Shown one piece after another: positions 14,612 through 24,442 of a stretch of DNA of 64,000 nucleotides. The stretch's first letter is position 1. The number at the start of each line of letters is the position of its first letter. This DNA is from Monosporascus cannonballus. Taxonomy: Eukaryota > Ascomycota > Sordariomycetes > Xylariales. The notes under the pieces were generated by a model. The model was given only the letters and a program-made list of their open reading frames with translations, was not told where the DNA came from and searched no databases. Where the stretch lies: assembly GCA_004154925.1 (NCBI GenBank), contig QJNS01000704.1, positions 117,096 through 181,095 of the forward strand, in the 5' to 3' direction. The translations under genes were made by a program, and so were the position numbers.

Positions 14612-15774
14612 AGCTAGAAGAGGGCAGGCATTAATGGTCATCTATTCACTACCCATACTATGAACCACCTGCCGGGCTGCTTCTTCTGCCTCTCACTCCG
14701 TACTTTACCATTTTCCCTGACACCTTAGGTCGGTCATTAACTGTTCTATTCAGTCTGCTGTTCCCCTTTGAAACCCCTTGCCGCTTTGATGTTTCTAGGC
14801 TATATTGAGATCCCTTTTGTTGCGAGAAACTCGGTAATAGGCCCGGTTTGAAGGGTTACTAGCCTCGTAACTGCGTCTCTGAAGCCAAATAGCCTAGGCT
14901 ATATTCCTAGTAGGGGAAAGATGATGCGCTCAAGTTTTACTTTAGCGTGATGACAATATGCTGAGTTGGGAAGCTCCATGCTTGTTTCCATAGTTACTCG
15001 CTACTAGCGGGCGAAGATGCTAAGTTATATAGCCCTACTTTAAACTGACTACAGAGACAACTGGGAGTCCAAGGTAAGTATGTGGAATGATGGACTTGTT
15101 ATAGTAATCCAGAAGGTTCCCGAGTGACGGTGCCAAGTAAACCTTCGCCCAAATAACAACCCTTTTTAACGCTGGTTTCGGGATCGCTCGTGAACTCGAG
15201 TGCATAATGTAGGGCAGTACTGGATATGAAGTCGCGTAACTATAAGTCTTGGGGTCATACTCAAGTTTCTAGTCAAATAGGTATTTTCCGACACTTGTAA
15301 GCGTAATATCCCAAGCCCTCACTCTGGGACATAACCTTGATTCATCAGAAAGTACGTTAGACTAAAGCCTGTGCTCAGGATGACATAAGTGAAACTGTCT
15401 CACGCAGGCTTACGCACAAAGCCATAGAGTGACGGTACGCGTAGAGGCTGCCACATCCCCATGACGCGAGCATAATCAATATAACCGCGGATAAATCAGA
15501 CGATCAGGATGTTACTATTATATTGATTGCCGTCATCACTTCCTGGCATAGGGAGTGCGCTTGGCGCTATTCCCGTACTTCATGGCATTCGCGTAACATT
15601 GTCGCCACCATGTCTTGTTTCGCAGGTTTGTCTGCACGAGACGAAGGCCTCCGCAGCATTTCACCTTCTGCTTTGACTTACCTTTTTCATACAGCGAAAC
15701 CCGTCACTCCGAGTTCTACTCGCTTGGTACTTTGGAACATCGGTGAAGCGCTCCTAGAATTCCCAGGTTGGTTG

Positions 15775-15797
15775 TATATATATATATATATATATAT
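15775..15797. repeat. (TA)n microsatellite
   Basis: An uninterrupted TA dinucleotide run of 23 nt lies just downstream of the arabinanase relic on the minus strand. Confidence 0.9.
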
Positions 15798-15857
15798 GTA
15801 CTTGTGCGCGCAAATATGTACAGGTAGAAAAAAGGTTGCGAGCCCAAAGCCCCGCGC

Positions 15858-16933
15858 TCATACGACAGGCCAGCCGCTGGAGAAATCAATGTTGTTCCAG
15901 CCGAACTGTTTAGTACCATCGGCAAAACCGATGCTGGTGTCGACATAATGGTAATACAGGATCTAAAGTAGGGCTTCTGTTAGCACGACCAAGTAGTCAT
16001 CGTTTTCGGTTGGCAAAACTTACGGGCCCGTGAGTAGGGTCATCATAGACACCTTGACCGCCGGGGCCATAGACGTTGTCGTGGGACTCGAGGACTACGG
16101 TACCGCCGCCGTTGGTGCAGTCCACGCCGTTCGCGTCGACGAAGCCGCCCATGGGGGAGCTGGATCGGCAGACCATGATCTTGTATTCGCCCCCAGGCGC
16201 CGGCCTGTCGGTATCATAGCCGCAGCACTTCCCCTTGTTGTAGAAGAGGTAGTAGAAATCGCCGTAGTGGAAGAGAGCAGGACCTTCTTGCTCGGTGGTA
16301 ATGGGATCAAACGCTATCTGATACGGGGTTTCGGTTGCCGCCGCCGCAGGGTCCGCCAGGGGTGCCTGGTGAATGTCTTCTCAGAAGCTGCCGAATGTGA
16401 GAAGGAACTGTCCATCCGCGCTGATGAGACTCGGATCGATCGCGTTGAAAGGGCTACCCCTGGACGACTGGACAATAGTACCCAGGTCGGTCCACCTGTT
16501 CATGTCCAAGCTCGGCGAGGTCGCAACCCCAATGGCGGACTCTTGGCTGCTAAAAGTGCTGACGGAGTAGTACAAGTGATATGTGTTTCCTACTTTCACG
16601 ACCTCCGGTGCCTGTATACGTGTAAGGTCAGAGGATCCCGCTATGTTTAGTATCCCGACTTACCCATAGGTCTTGGTTGCCAGGGAGGTCAATCACAGAT
16701 CCCGCTGGGAGAGCAGCACCTTCGTACCTCCAGGGTCCCGTGATATCGGGTGCCGAGTGGACGGCTATCCTACCGCCAGTTGAAAAGCGAAAATAGGCTC
16801 CATCGTCCCGTCGAATGATGGATGGATCATGAGTGTTGACATAGACGCCACTGCATGCGTTGGGCTTGGCATAGCCAAGTGCCGACCCCAGTAACGGGAT
16901 GGCGGCAGCGGCAATGGAACGGACCGTAATCAT
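15858..16933 (-). pseudogene. Secreted GH43 endo-1,5-alpha-arabinanase, broken by an in-frame TGA
   Basis: Three exons on the minus strand: 16933-16664, 16611-16024 and 15962-15858. The introns are 52 and 61 nt, both with GTAAGT donors. An intact product would have 320 residues. Residues 1-22 form a signal peptide, so the enzyme is secreted and would cleave the arabinan side chains of pectin. The catalytic set of family GH43 is visible. The general base is Asp36 in NTHDPS, the second Asp lies in NAIDPS, and the acid Glu in [11 protein letters not shown]. The conserved C-terminus [15 protein letters not shown] is present. Codon 167 (16383-16381) is TGA where the family has Trp after FGSF. The product would therefore stop after 166 residues, upstream of the catalytic Glu. 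Everything else stays in frame, which suggests a recent nonsense change, a strain polymorphism or a sequencing error. No readthrough motif follows the TGA. Confidence 0.85.
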
Positions 16934-17368
16934 GACGAACTTGAAGAGGGAGACTTAGAAAATTTAAAAGAATATCAGATGCAAAAACAACAGCACTCCT
17001 AGCCAGAGGGTGGGTGATTTCGAAGACTAAACAACATCACTAACTGGCAACGACGTGCTATTAAATGTTCTAACGCCGTCCAAGGTTGGAGCCCAGGGCT
17101 AGCCCATAATCATAATTTTGGAATTCTTACACTCGTAACCTTTCGCATCTTACGACTGATCAGACGATTTCGATGCCCCTTTACAACTTACACAAAAACC
17201 CCAAGCTCCCAAAGCCTGCCATGCGAGCGCACGAATCAAAACGCGAGACGAGGCGAATTATCGATCATATACTCCAAGTAGGAATTACCTGATGGAGGAA
17301 CTCCTAAATGGAGGCCAATTGGCCCATTTCTATTTGCACCAACCCATTGATTTTCCGGCAAAAGAAAT
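16934..17368. other. Spacer between two broken genes
   Basis: This is 435 bp upstream of the arabinanase relic and downstream of the amine-oxidase relic. It should hold the arabinanase promoter. No specific element can be identified. Confidence 0.4.
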
Positions 17369-18261
17369 CTATCGGACTAGGTACTTCCCTGGGCGGTTAG
17401 GGCAGGTATCGGGTGCCGTCCTTACCACCCCAAGTGAGATCGGCAAGACACGTTCCGCTCTTGGTGTAGTTGGCGAGTATAGGAAGATCATCTCATCCCA
17501 GTCGGCAGCGACAAGTGTCCGCGACGTACGATTCACCGTAGGGAGAAGGGCTGGGGAACCGGGCACCCTCTTCTCGATATAGTCTTCGACTGTCATACCG
17601 TCCAGCTCGATCGGTTCAGTCCCCTGGGGGGGATTGAGAATTCGCTGTCGTCGACGAGACGGTTGAAGTGCGCCGCGGACTCGGCCAGCTGGGTCACGTC
17701 CTGCTTGCCGAGTACCAACAACTGGCCGAACAGGATCATGGTCGTGGAACAGTCCGGCGAATCAACAGGAGAGACGCCTAGGGTTTACAATGGGTACCCA
17801 TTCAACTACCCACGGATGATATTTTTCATTTATAACAAGTAATAAAGTTCCGTAAGTAATACGAAATTACCTCTATAACAATTATTGATAGGTAACGGTA
17901 GATATTAAGCATTTACGGCAATTGATTCGCGTTGCGGGTAGCTGAATGGGTAGTTGAATGGGTACCTATTGCAAACACTAGAGACGCCTCGTTGCGCTTC
18001 TCGACGAGGTCGAAGTCGCAGTTCTTTTCAAGGGAATAGGTCTTGAGCTTGTGTCGTTGATCCATGGCGCTCCATGCCGATTTCTCCGCCTTGTATGGAG
18101 GCATCTGCAAGCCTCTCCTTACCGCCCATGTGGTTATCAGCCAAGGACGATGACCGAGAAATCGGCCTCGTGGACGCTGACGGGGTGGTGAAGGCCGCTA
18201 AGCCAGCGCCCGTGACGACGACCTCTGCTGTCATGATGATGAATGAGGTAGGGTCATCCAT
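17369..18261 (-). pseudogene. FAD-dependent (monoamine-oxidase-like) oxidoreductase, disrupted
   Basis: The minus strand from ATG 18261 encodes a Rossmann dinucleotide-binding start, VVVTGAGLAAFTT. The frame then shifts to VSVHEADFSVIVLG and again to NHMGGKERLADA, which matches the beta-alpha-beta plus MGGK pattern of flavin amine oxidases. A further shift gives DQRHKLKTYSLEKN and DFDLVEKRNEAS. There a 200-bp inverted-repeat element (17780-17979) interrupts the coding sequence. Beyond it the frame resumes with PVDSPDC, runs to AHFNRLVDDSEF, and shifts once more at a run of seven C to ELDGMTVEDYIEKRVPGS and VAADWDEMIFLYS. The last block resembles the MAO helix region before the substrate domain. 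The C-terminal half of the enzyme is missing. At least three frameshifts plus the insertion make this a pseudogene. The family call is inference from motifs. Confidence 0.65.
17780..17979. mobile_element. MITE-like inverted-repeat element, copy 1, with target duplication
   Basis: A 200-bp AT-rich element with about 30-bp terminal inverted repeats. The left end begins AGGGTTTACAATGGGTACCC. The right end, reverse-complemented, begins AGTGTTTGCAATAGGTACCC. Both continue ATTCAACTACCC. A perfect 10-bp direct repeat, AGAGACGCCT, flanks it at 17770-17779 and 17980-17989, so the target duplication is 9-10 bp. It has no coding capacity and is therefore non-autonomous. Target duplications of 9-10 bp point to the Mutator-like superfamily; hAT (8 bp) is less likely. 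It sits inside the amine-oxidase relic, and removing the element plus one repeat restores that reading frame across the junction. The sharp target duplication indicates a relatively young insertion. Confidence 0.9.
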
Positions 18262-19421
18262 GATTGCCGGTGTGTAGAAAGTCACTCGGTGTGTTATGTT
18301 TCGAGCCGGCGTTGTACTCCGATATGCTGTTTTGAGCCGTGAGGCCTCATGCCGATGGTTCCAGCTAACTGACCGCGACACTCGTGCTTCTTATAAGCAT
18401 CGAATAGGGGCTTGAGGAGGACGTCATATGGCGGCGAGTTGCAGGGGAGCGGGTCAGCCTCGGATTCCGCAGCGGGCTCTTGATACTTCTCCGTGTCCAG
18501 GTGGCTCCCCGTAATTATTATCGAGGATATGTTCTTCACTGACGAGTGAAACGAACGCTTGTTTTCAATCAATCCTTGTCCGGAACTCCGAGACTCGTCT
18601 CGCTGGGCGTTCACCTGGGCCCGCGAAGACTTGTAATACTGCAACGTGCCACTGACGACTATTATTTCTCAGCTGCTCTTTACTCATTGCCCGGGGGCCC
18701 AACTCATTTTCCAACCTGCGATATAAGGGAGTAGGAAAACAGCAAGTCTTCTCCTTTAGCCCGTAGTAAATGAATAGGAAACTTGTATTGTTTGCTGTGA
18801 AGTTCGCGATTGGCCGCTCATCTGTTGTCAGAGAAAAGGGCGTTGCACAGCGTGAAAGGCAGGAAGAGTCAGTCTCGCGGGAAGGTAGCCGGTATATAGA
18901 AGTGACCAGTAACGCCTGCTTCCTCCAATATAGATGGGAGGAAGCGGCCTTATATATAAACCTACAACCCCTGTATAGCCCCTTTTTAGAAGATTCCACC
19001 TTAGCACGTGACATCTGTGCTCCCTATGCAGAGAAAAGAGTCACCAAAGCGCTTGGAGGACGGTGGAACCCGGACTATTCTCACGCGAACCACTACCAGT
19101 ACTCTGGGAAGTCGAGCGTTACCATATATTAAAAGATGGTTGTTTCCGGCGACACTGAGTTACCCTATAGCTTACCAACCTTAGCAGCGTATGTGCCCTG
19201 CCAGATATTCGGCATTCATAATTAGATCAAACTGACGACCTTTGAGTGGCTACTACAGTGACTACATGGCCTGGTATATAATGGTCGTCAAACGGAGGCA
19301 GGTCGTGATGTATAGCAGTGAGTTCTTCATGTATTTAGTCTGTTGTTGTTACCAACGTATGGTACAATCCGATCTTCTTTAATCGAGTGTATAGGAATCG
19401 GAAAAAAATAAGTATGTCAAA
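18262..19421. other. Interval without a supportable gene
   Basis: Two overlapping minus-strand frames, 18294-18644 (116 codons) and 18565-19014 (149 codons), are the longest. Neither has a recognised domain or a clear intron linking it to a neighbour. They may be 5' remnants of the amine-oxidase locus or chance frames. The rest is the 3' flank of the kinase gene. Confidence 0.35.
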
Positions 19422-21447
19422 TCAGAATCTAGTGGATAGGTTCCGTGGCTGATCATCCCCAGATTCCCTCATCTCCTGGACGTGGGGATCTCTATCCACT
19501 CCTCCCAGCTCTGTAGCACTCCCTCGGCGGCCAAAAGCTAACCGTTGATATTCTTCGTAATAGTTTGCATTCAGAACGATATCATTCAAGGCATCCCATA
19601 TCGCGTGGTCTGTCTCGTAGACCCATGCTTCGGCAGGAAGATTCCTGTAGTTCCATTCGTTCGTATAGTAGACGTGTTGCTCACAGATTTGGACGACTTC
19701 CCGAAGGGTCGGGCGATCTGCTGCGTTCTTCGCCAGACACCTAAATAGCAGATGCCTCAGCGTGTCTGTTATCGGCGCCGCATGGAGGGCCGTGACTCCT
19801 GCATCAGTCATAATCACCGCTGTGTTGTTGGGCCTAGTATTAACCGTCACGAGCTGGCTGTATGTGTGGACATCAGCCAGCATCGTCGCTAAGTCCTGTA
19901 TGTTCTGATGCAGAGATGGTAAGTCAAGAACTCTCAAAAGTCTTTCAAGGGGCCCATGAGTCTTACCGTAGCAACATCGTATATGTTCTTTTGTGAAGCA
20001 GGTGTATCTTCAAGCGGATTATTTTGCCCTCCCGGCACCGTTCCAGGCCCAGCTAGTTGAAAGTTCTCTAGTGCGGGAATCCTGTCACACAAGGGTCAAC
20101 TAGGCGCAACATTACCATGCGTCAAAATTGAAATAAGTCAAATTCAAAAGTTCTTGCAGGCTACCGTCTGGAGAAAAACATTGTGGACGCTTTGTGGGAC
20201 ATCCATTCACCAGGTGCTGGTCGGTTGCCCACCATACCTGGTAAACAATGGTGAAGGGAAAAGGGGCCTTTGGACATACACAGCATGCATTTTTGCGTAA
20301 CCGAAATCGATCAGCTAATAATTATTAGCATTATTTCCTCGTGGCTTCATGAACACTTCATTGAAGACGGACCTTTGCTTGCGGACTGAACCGATGCTCC
20401 ATGTCGTACATGTTCATGTCGCCGATAAGAATATTCTCAAGGTGCATGTCATTGTGTTGAATGTTAATGGGGCCTGTTTGACCCCGCGCTGGCATCAGTT
20501 CTCTATAAAGAAGGGCACCTTGGGGCAGCCCAGCCGGATAGCGCATTGCTACACAGGCCCGAGTTACTAGAAGGCATAATGTTGATTAATGGCCTGGCGT
20601 TTCCCGGGGTGAAGGCATGCTTACAGCAGAGGAAGACCCCCCAAATGAGTCTTTCAGGGATCCTGCGACGTTTCTCGAGAAACCTGAGTACCGCTGCGCG
20701 GAGAGTACCGTGGCCAATATATTCCAGGATCAATGCATTACGGAGGCTCTCACTACCGCCTGAGTGGAATGTAAACAGCCCTGGACCGATATGTTGTACA
20801 ATATCTATAGATTGTAAGCTAACATACTCGCTTCTTTTCTGGATATATCAGGGACGCCTTTGGGCCTGCTCTTCTGTACCAAAGTAGGCGTGGCAAACCG
20901 AGCCGTCACAGTGCTTGAGATCAGGGAGACAAGATCTGTGGGTACAGCGGAAACTCACGTTCAGCACCTCGTAATGCATCGAGGATCTGGAGCTCCGAAC
21001 TAGCTTCGCCCCAATCGTTGCTGGGGTCATAATATTTTACTATCATTTGGCGTATAAACCCGCTGTCGGGGCCGCGTTCGTTGAAAAGGAGAGCACCACC
21101 CTGCCCGGCGTCTGCTAGTTAGTAAGTACCTCTATGCCGAACGAGTAAATAAGACGGTGTGGAAGTCGAAGGTATTGCAATTAACTCGTTGATGTCCTCT
21201 CCTTTAGTTTATTGTTGTCGAAACAACCTGGGGTGAGGAGGTGGGGATTCTAGATGCTCACCTGGATTCCTGGCTGACCAACTCGTCTAACATATTCATA
21301 TCTAGGACCGAAGTTAGGGTTATCCAGGAAGTAGGTTAAAGCATCGAAAGCGACCGGAATATTGGCATAGAATGCGAAGCGTTCAGCATCTGAGGGCTGT
21401 ATCCGTCCTGGCCTATACTTCCACAACCTGTTAAACTGGTACGCCAT
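19422..21447 (-). CDS. Fungal-type protein kinase, seven exons
   Basis: Predicted exons are 21447-21262, 21100-20959, 20804-20625, 20566-20373, 20314-20238, 20081-19967 and 19904-19422. They total 1377 nt and encode 458 residues with all phases consistent. Introns are 58-161 nt, mostly with GTGAGT- or GTAAGC-like donors. An in-frame stop lies just upstream of the first ATG. The kinase core is complete. It has a Gly-rich loop near residues 56-66 (GQPGIQGG), the beta-3 Lys in MIVKYYD (about 84), an alpha-C Glu in SSELQIL (about 98), and a hinge at LILEYIGHGTLR. The catalytic loop is IQHNDMHLENIL, with His-Asn-Asp at 207-209 replacing HRD and Asn214 kept. DFG is at 237-239, and the C-lobe ends near CLAKNAADRPTLREV. 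The segment FLCLTRACVAMRYP before the catalytic loop is typical of the lineage-specific kinase-like expansions of ascomycetes. The substrate is unknown. The gene lies between two inverted copies of the MITE-like element. Confidence 0.82.
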
Positions 21448-22915
21448 GTGGACAAGGTGGAAGGCTTCGTAAAAGCGATGTTAGGCGATTTCAAATTTGA
21501 TTGAAGCATTGCGGGTTTAATCCAATCCCGGGGCCCATTTGTGAGGTGGAGGGCTTCGGGACTGATCTACATAGGAGTAGGAGGCGACTTAGCAGACAGG
21601 GGCTGGGTATGGTAGGATTGCTGATAGGGAAAACGAAAGAAAGCGGCTTTGAAGTTCCTTTGTATTGGTCACAACACATCCTGTTTCCGGTGGCCTACAA
21701 TGTGTATTTAGTTCAATTATGTCCCTAGTGATCAAATAACGCAAAGTCAGCCGCATCTATAAAGGGTACTAGCAGACGCACCAGGCTTTGACAAACATCT
21801 TAATCGGTTTCCCCGTTATATTCTTTGCATTGGATGAATATTTCGCGGTTTCCGATGAGGTTCATAACTCAGTAATGTACACTCATCGCTAGTATGGCAG
21901 CGATCAAAGCGTCAACAATCGATCCAAAGGTTTCAAACTTGAAGCAATAACCTGTTATAGAGACTATACCCACTAGCTTTGGAGATCATTATATTTATTA
22001 CCAATCGCTCTTTTGTTTTAACCATGTTGATATCTTGCGGAGTTCTCTAATTATTCCTAACGACAGCCCAAGAGCACTGCCCTTAGGTACGATCACAGTA
22101 CTGGGATCACGCCTTGCATGTGCGGCGTAGCATAACGGTTAATGCTAAAATATAAGAGAGGTAGGGTGGTGACCGAGGGATGCTTTTATGTACAACCAGA
22201 GACGGACATTACCTCATCATATTTTCCCCGAATGGTTTGAAGATACCCCATCCCCCCAAGAGAAGTGGTGGCTGATCACCATTTGTGCACGAGCAAGAGT
22301 TGCACTCATAGATATTTTGAGATCTGATAATGTCCCGCCACAGTGTGGGGCCTCGCATTTTTCCGCGTTTTCGGGTCTGACGCGTATGGAATGTATAAAG
22401 TTAGGTCTTTGTGATGACAACCGGTTATGGTTTGCATGTTAGCCTGGTGCGAACGATTCGGGAGTTCCGGGCAATCCTCGGGTACCGTTAAGGGGCTACC
22501 AGTTTCAGACGCTCTGTCGCTGCCCCCCTGTCACGAGGAATTCGGTGCGATGGTACATTGTGTTCTCAGGGGTACGCATGCAGAACCTCACCAACTTCCC
22601 GCTTATAACTCGTCCAAATTTGTCCGCACGTATTAATTTTTCGGACTCCGTCCACGTATTTCGCACCCTCATCTGAGATAGGCCCGGGTTTAGCGGTGGA
22701 CCAAGTGGCTGGCCAGGTTCGTTAGGATAACAGCATGTTCTGTCTCGGTGACAATTCGGGACACGGCGCATGCCGTGTCCACCTCCCAGAGGTTCTCTCG
22801 ACGCACCCCCGAATGGCTTCATCAAGGACAGGGCTGTCAGTCGTATACTGAGATCCCGGCACTTCGTCGCCACGCAGAAAAGAATCGGTATGGACCCCGT
22901 CTCGAAGATGAAATT
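21448..22915. other. Interval without a supportable gene
   Basis: This is the upstream flank of the kinase gene and beyond. Only short, mutually overlapping frames are present, with no motif, repeat or splice-linked exons that I could support. It should contain the kinase promoter. Confidence 0.4.
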
Positions 22916-23430
22916 TCAGAAAGGGCTTGTGCGTCCCCGCGCCTTGTCTGGTGTCATCACGCTGAGATATGTAGATTGCTTAATAATCTCGCGGAAGTTG
23001 CAGAGGTGCGCATCGTAATTTGTTTCACCGATACAGAGGGCCGTACCCGACCATATCCGACTGATCTGGCAAGAAATCGTGAGAGAAATTCGCAACATCA
23101 ATTTGACGTATTCCTCCCCGAGGTTAAATCGCTGCATGGCAGGCATATTTGGCGATGACAGTCCGGGCAACGAGATTTGCGAATAAAATTTCCCATTGGT
23201 CCAGTCGGTAGTAGACCTCCACCTCGCTTCGGAGAAGGTGGAGAATGAGACTGGAACAGGATCATCCAGCGCTACCAGGCCGGGAAATTTCACTTTCCTG
23301 CTTCCAAAAAGTAAGGGAATACACTGAAGCGCCTAAATACCGCTTCAGGTGTTCTTTCGCCCAATCGGGAGTAGGCTCGCTACTTTCCAGCATAGCGATG
23401 GTATCGTTGCGATGCCATGCTTGCTGAGTC
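22916..23430 (-). pseudogene. Possible frameshifted gene relic, unknown family
   Basis: Two minus-strand frames abut. One, at about 23430-23270, reads TPDWAKEHLKRYLGASVYS among other residues. The next, 23293-22916, begins KFPGLVALDDPVPVSFSTF and continues with SLPGLSSPNMPAMQRFNLG. Amino-acid composition looks protein-like in both, and no GT-AG intron joins them, so a frameshift is more likely. I do not recognise the family. The plus-strand frame opposite is likely a shadow. This could still be chance, and it lies about 500 bp from copy 2 of the inverted-repeat element. Confidence 0.25.
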
Positions 23431-23902
23431 TGATGGCGGCTCCTCGGTTGGACTGGAGAAATTCACATATGAATAGTACACAGACAAGTAGTACCAAGGA
23501 TGGGTTTTGCATCGCTTTTAGCTCGACAATAGCGGTGCTGTAATGCCGCAACGCCAGAGTGTTATCCCTAATGCCGGTACCCCCGTGGCACGTCGGTCTG
23601 GCACTGTTCGTATAGGGAGTTGATCACGATAACGGAGTGCCGCACGACGGGCTCGAAACTGCTAAACCGCATGACCGGCTGGGCCCAGAAGTAGGGGTCG
23701 GAAGCACCCGGCAGGAAGGGCCCGGCTATCTCGCAGTAGAACCGCAGTGCCCTGCTCTCGGCTGTGCCGCCGACCCCATGGAACAGATGACGGGGCCGGC
23801 GCTAGACAAGCTGCGAGTCAGACTCAGGGGCTGCGCAACCGTCGCACTTGACCTTGCATATTCTGGCAGTCTTTAACCCTGTACTGGAGCTTTGTACTAA
23901 TT

Positions 23903-24098
23903 AGGGTTTGCAATGTGTGCCCATCGATACCCATTCAACTACCTACAACACAAATTAACCGCCGTAAAGGCTTAATATCTACCGTTACCTGTAAATAATT
24001 GTTGTAGAGGCAATTCCCTATTAATTCGGGGACCCTATTAATTGTTATAATGAAAAATATCATCCGTGGGTAGTTAAATGCGTACCCATTACAAACCT
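23903..24098. mobile_element. MITE-like inverted-repeat element, copy 2 (opposite orientation)
   Basis: The ends match copy 1. The left begins AGGGTTTGCAATG and continues to ACCCATTCAACTACC. The right end reads GGGTAGTTAAATGCGTACCC then ATTACAAACCT. The interior aligns to copy 1 only when reverse-complemented; shared blocks include GGATGATATTTTTCAT and GGTAACGGTAGATATTAAGC. The element is about 196 bp with several substitutions and a different central stretch. Flanks GTACTAATT and GGGCTAATA share six of nine positions, compatible with an eroded target duplication. This copy is therefore probably older than copy 1. It lies about 5.9 kb away, and the two bracket the kinase gene as inverted repeats. 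Confidence 0.85.
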
Positions 24099-24155
24099 TG
24101 GGCTAATATACCGGGCGGTTTTACTTGCATGTTACACATTCTGTTCTACCTTAGA

Positions 24156-24414
24156 GGACCCCTTCCGAGCCATCGGTGCTTCCTAAAGGCCAAGAACGTG
24201 GGCTCTATCGAAAGCGTCCACGAGTCCGAATGGCCCCAGTGAGGACGACGGGGTCTACTTCTCCTCGAGCGTCTATGAACTGGAAGTGGAAGTCGGCGTA
24301 TTGCGCCAGTGGGTAATGGCACCGATGAAAGCTGATAGAACCGCGAACCGCGACCTCGAATGCGACACCATACCATCTTATTCACGTCCAACCAAGGAGC
24401 CTGAAGTGGGATGA
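24156..24414 (+). pseudogene. Frameshifted gene fragment, unknown family
   Basis: From 24156 the plus strand reads a protein-like stretch containing FLKAKNVGSIESVHESEWP. It then needs a one-base shift at a CCCC run near 24237. After that it continues as SEDDGVYFSSSVYELEVEVG and a short basic/acidic tail to a TGA at 24412-24414. The two parts fit one peptide of about 85 residues, rich in Glu, Val and Ser. I recognise no family. It lies 60 bp beyond copy 2 of the inverted-repeat element and could be an exon of a gene lost there. Confidence 0.3.
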
Positions 24415-24442
24415 GCAGGGACAGTCCGAGCAGACCAATCAA

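Larger units (their letters stand above)
9657..15857. other. Gene-free stretch, 6.2 kb
   Basis: No convincing gene. The longest open frames, 12829-13239 (-) and 13314-13715 (+), are about 135 codons each. They overlap other frames and carry no motif I recognise. The minus frame has an acidic, Ser/Asp-rich tail that could be a relic exon but cannot be supported further. A GC-rich hairpin lies near 14.6 kb and is listed separately. The interval ends downstream of the arabinanase relic. Confidence 0.45.

Noticed and set aside
16381..16383. Repeat-induced point mutation as the cause of the TGA
   Set aside because: The implied change is not in the CpA context typical of that process, and the rest of the gene shows no matching pattern.
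16030..16650. A 206-codon plus-strand frame over the arabinanase
   Set aside because: It is antisense to conserved GH43 motifs and has no motif of its own.
20936..20958. A 23-nt GT...AG intron in the kinase gene
   Set aside because: It removes one stop but soon meets another. Extending to the CTATAG acceptor at 20805 gives a 154-nt intron that rejoins GAE to HIVQHIG in phase.
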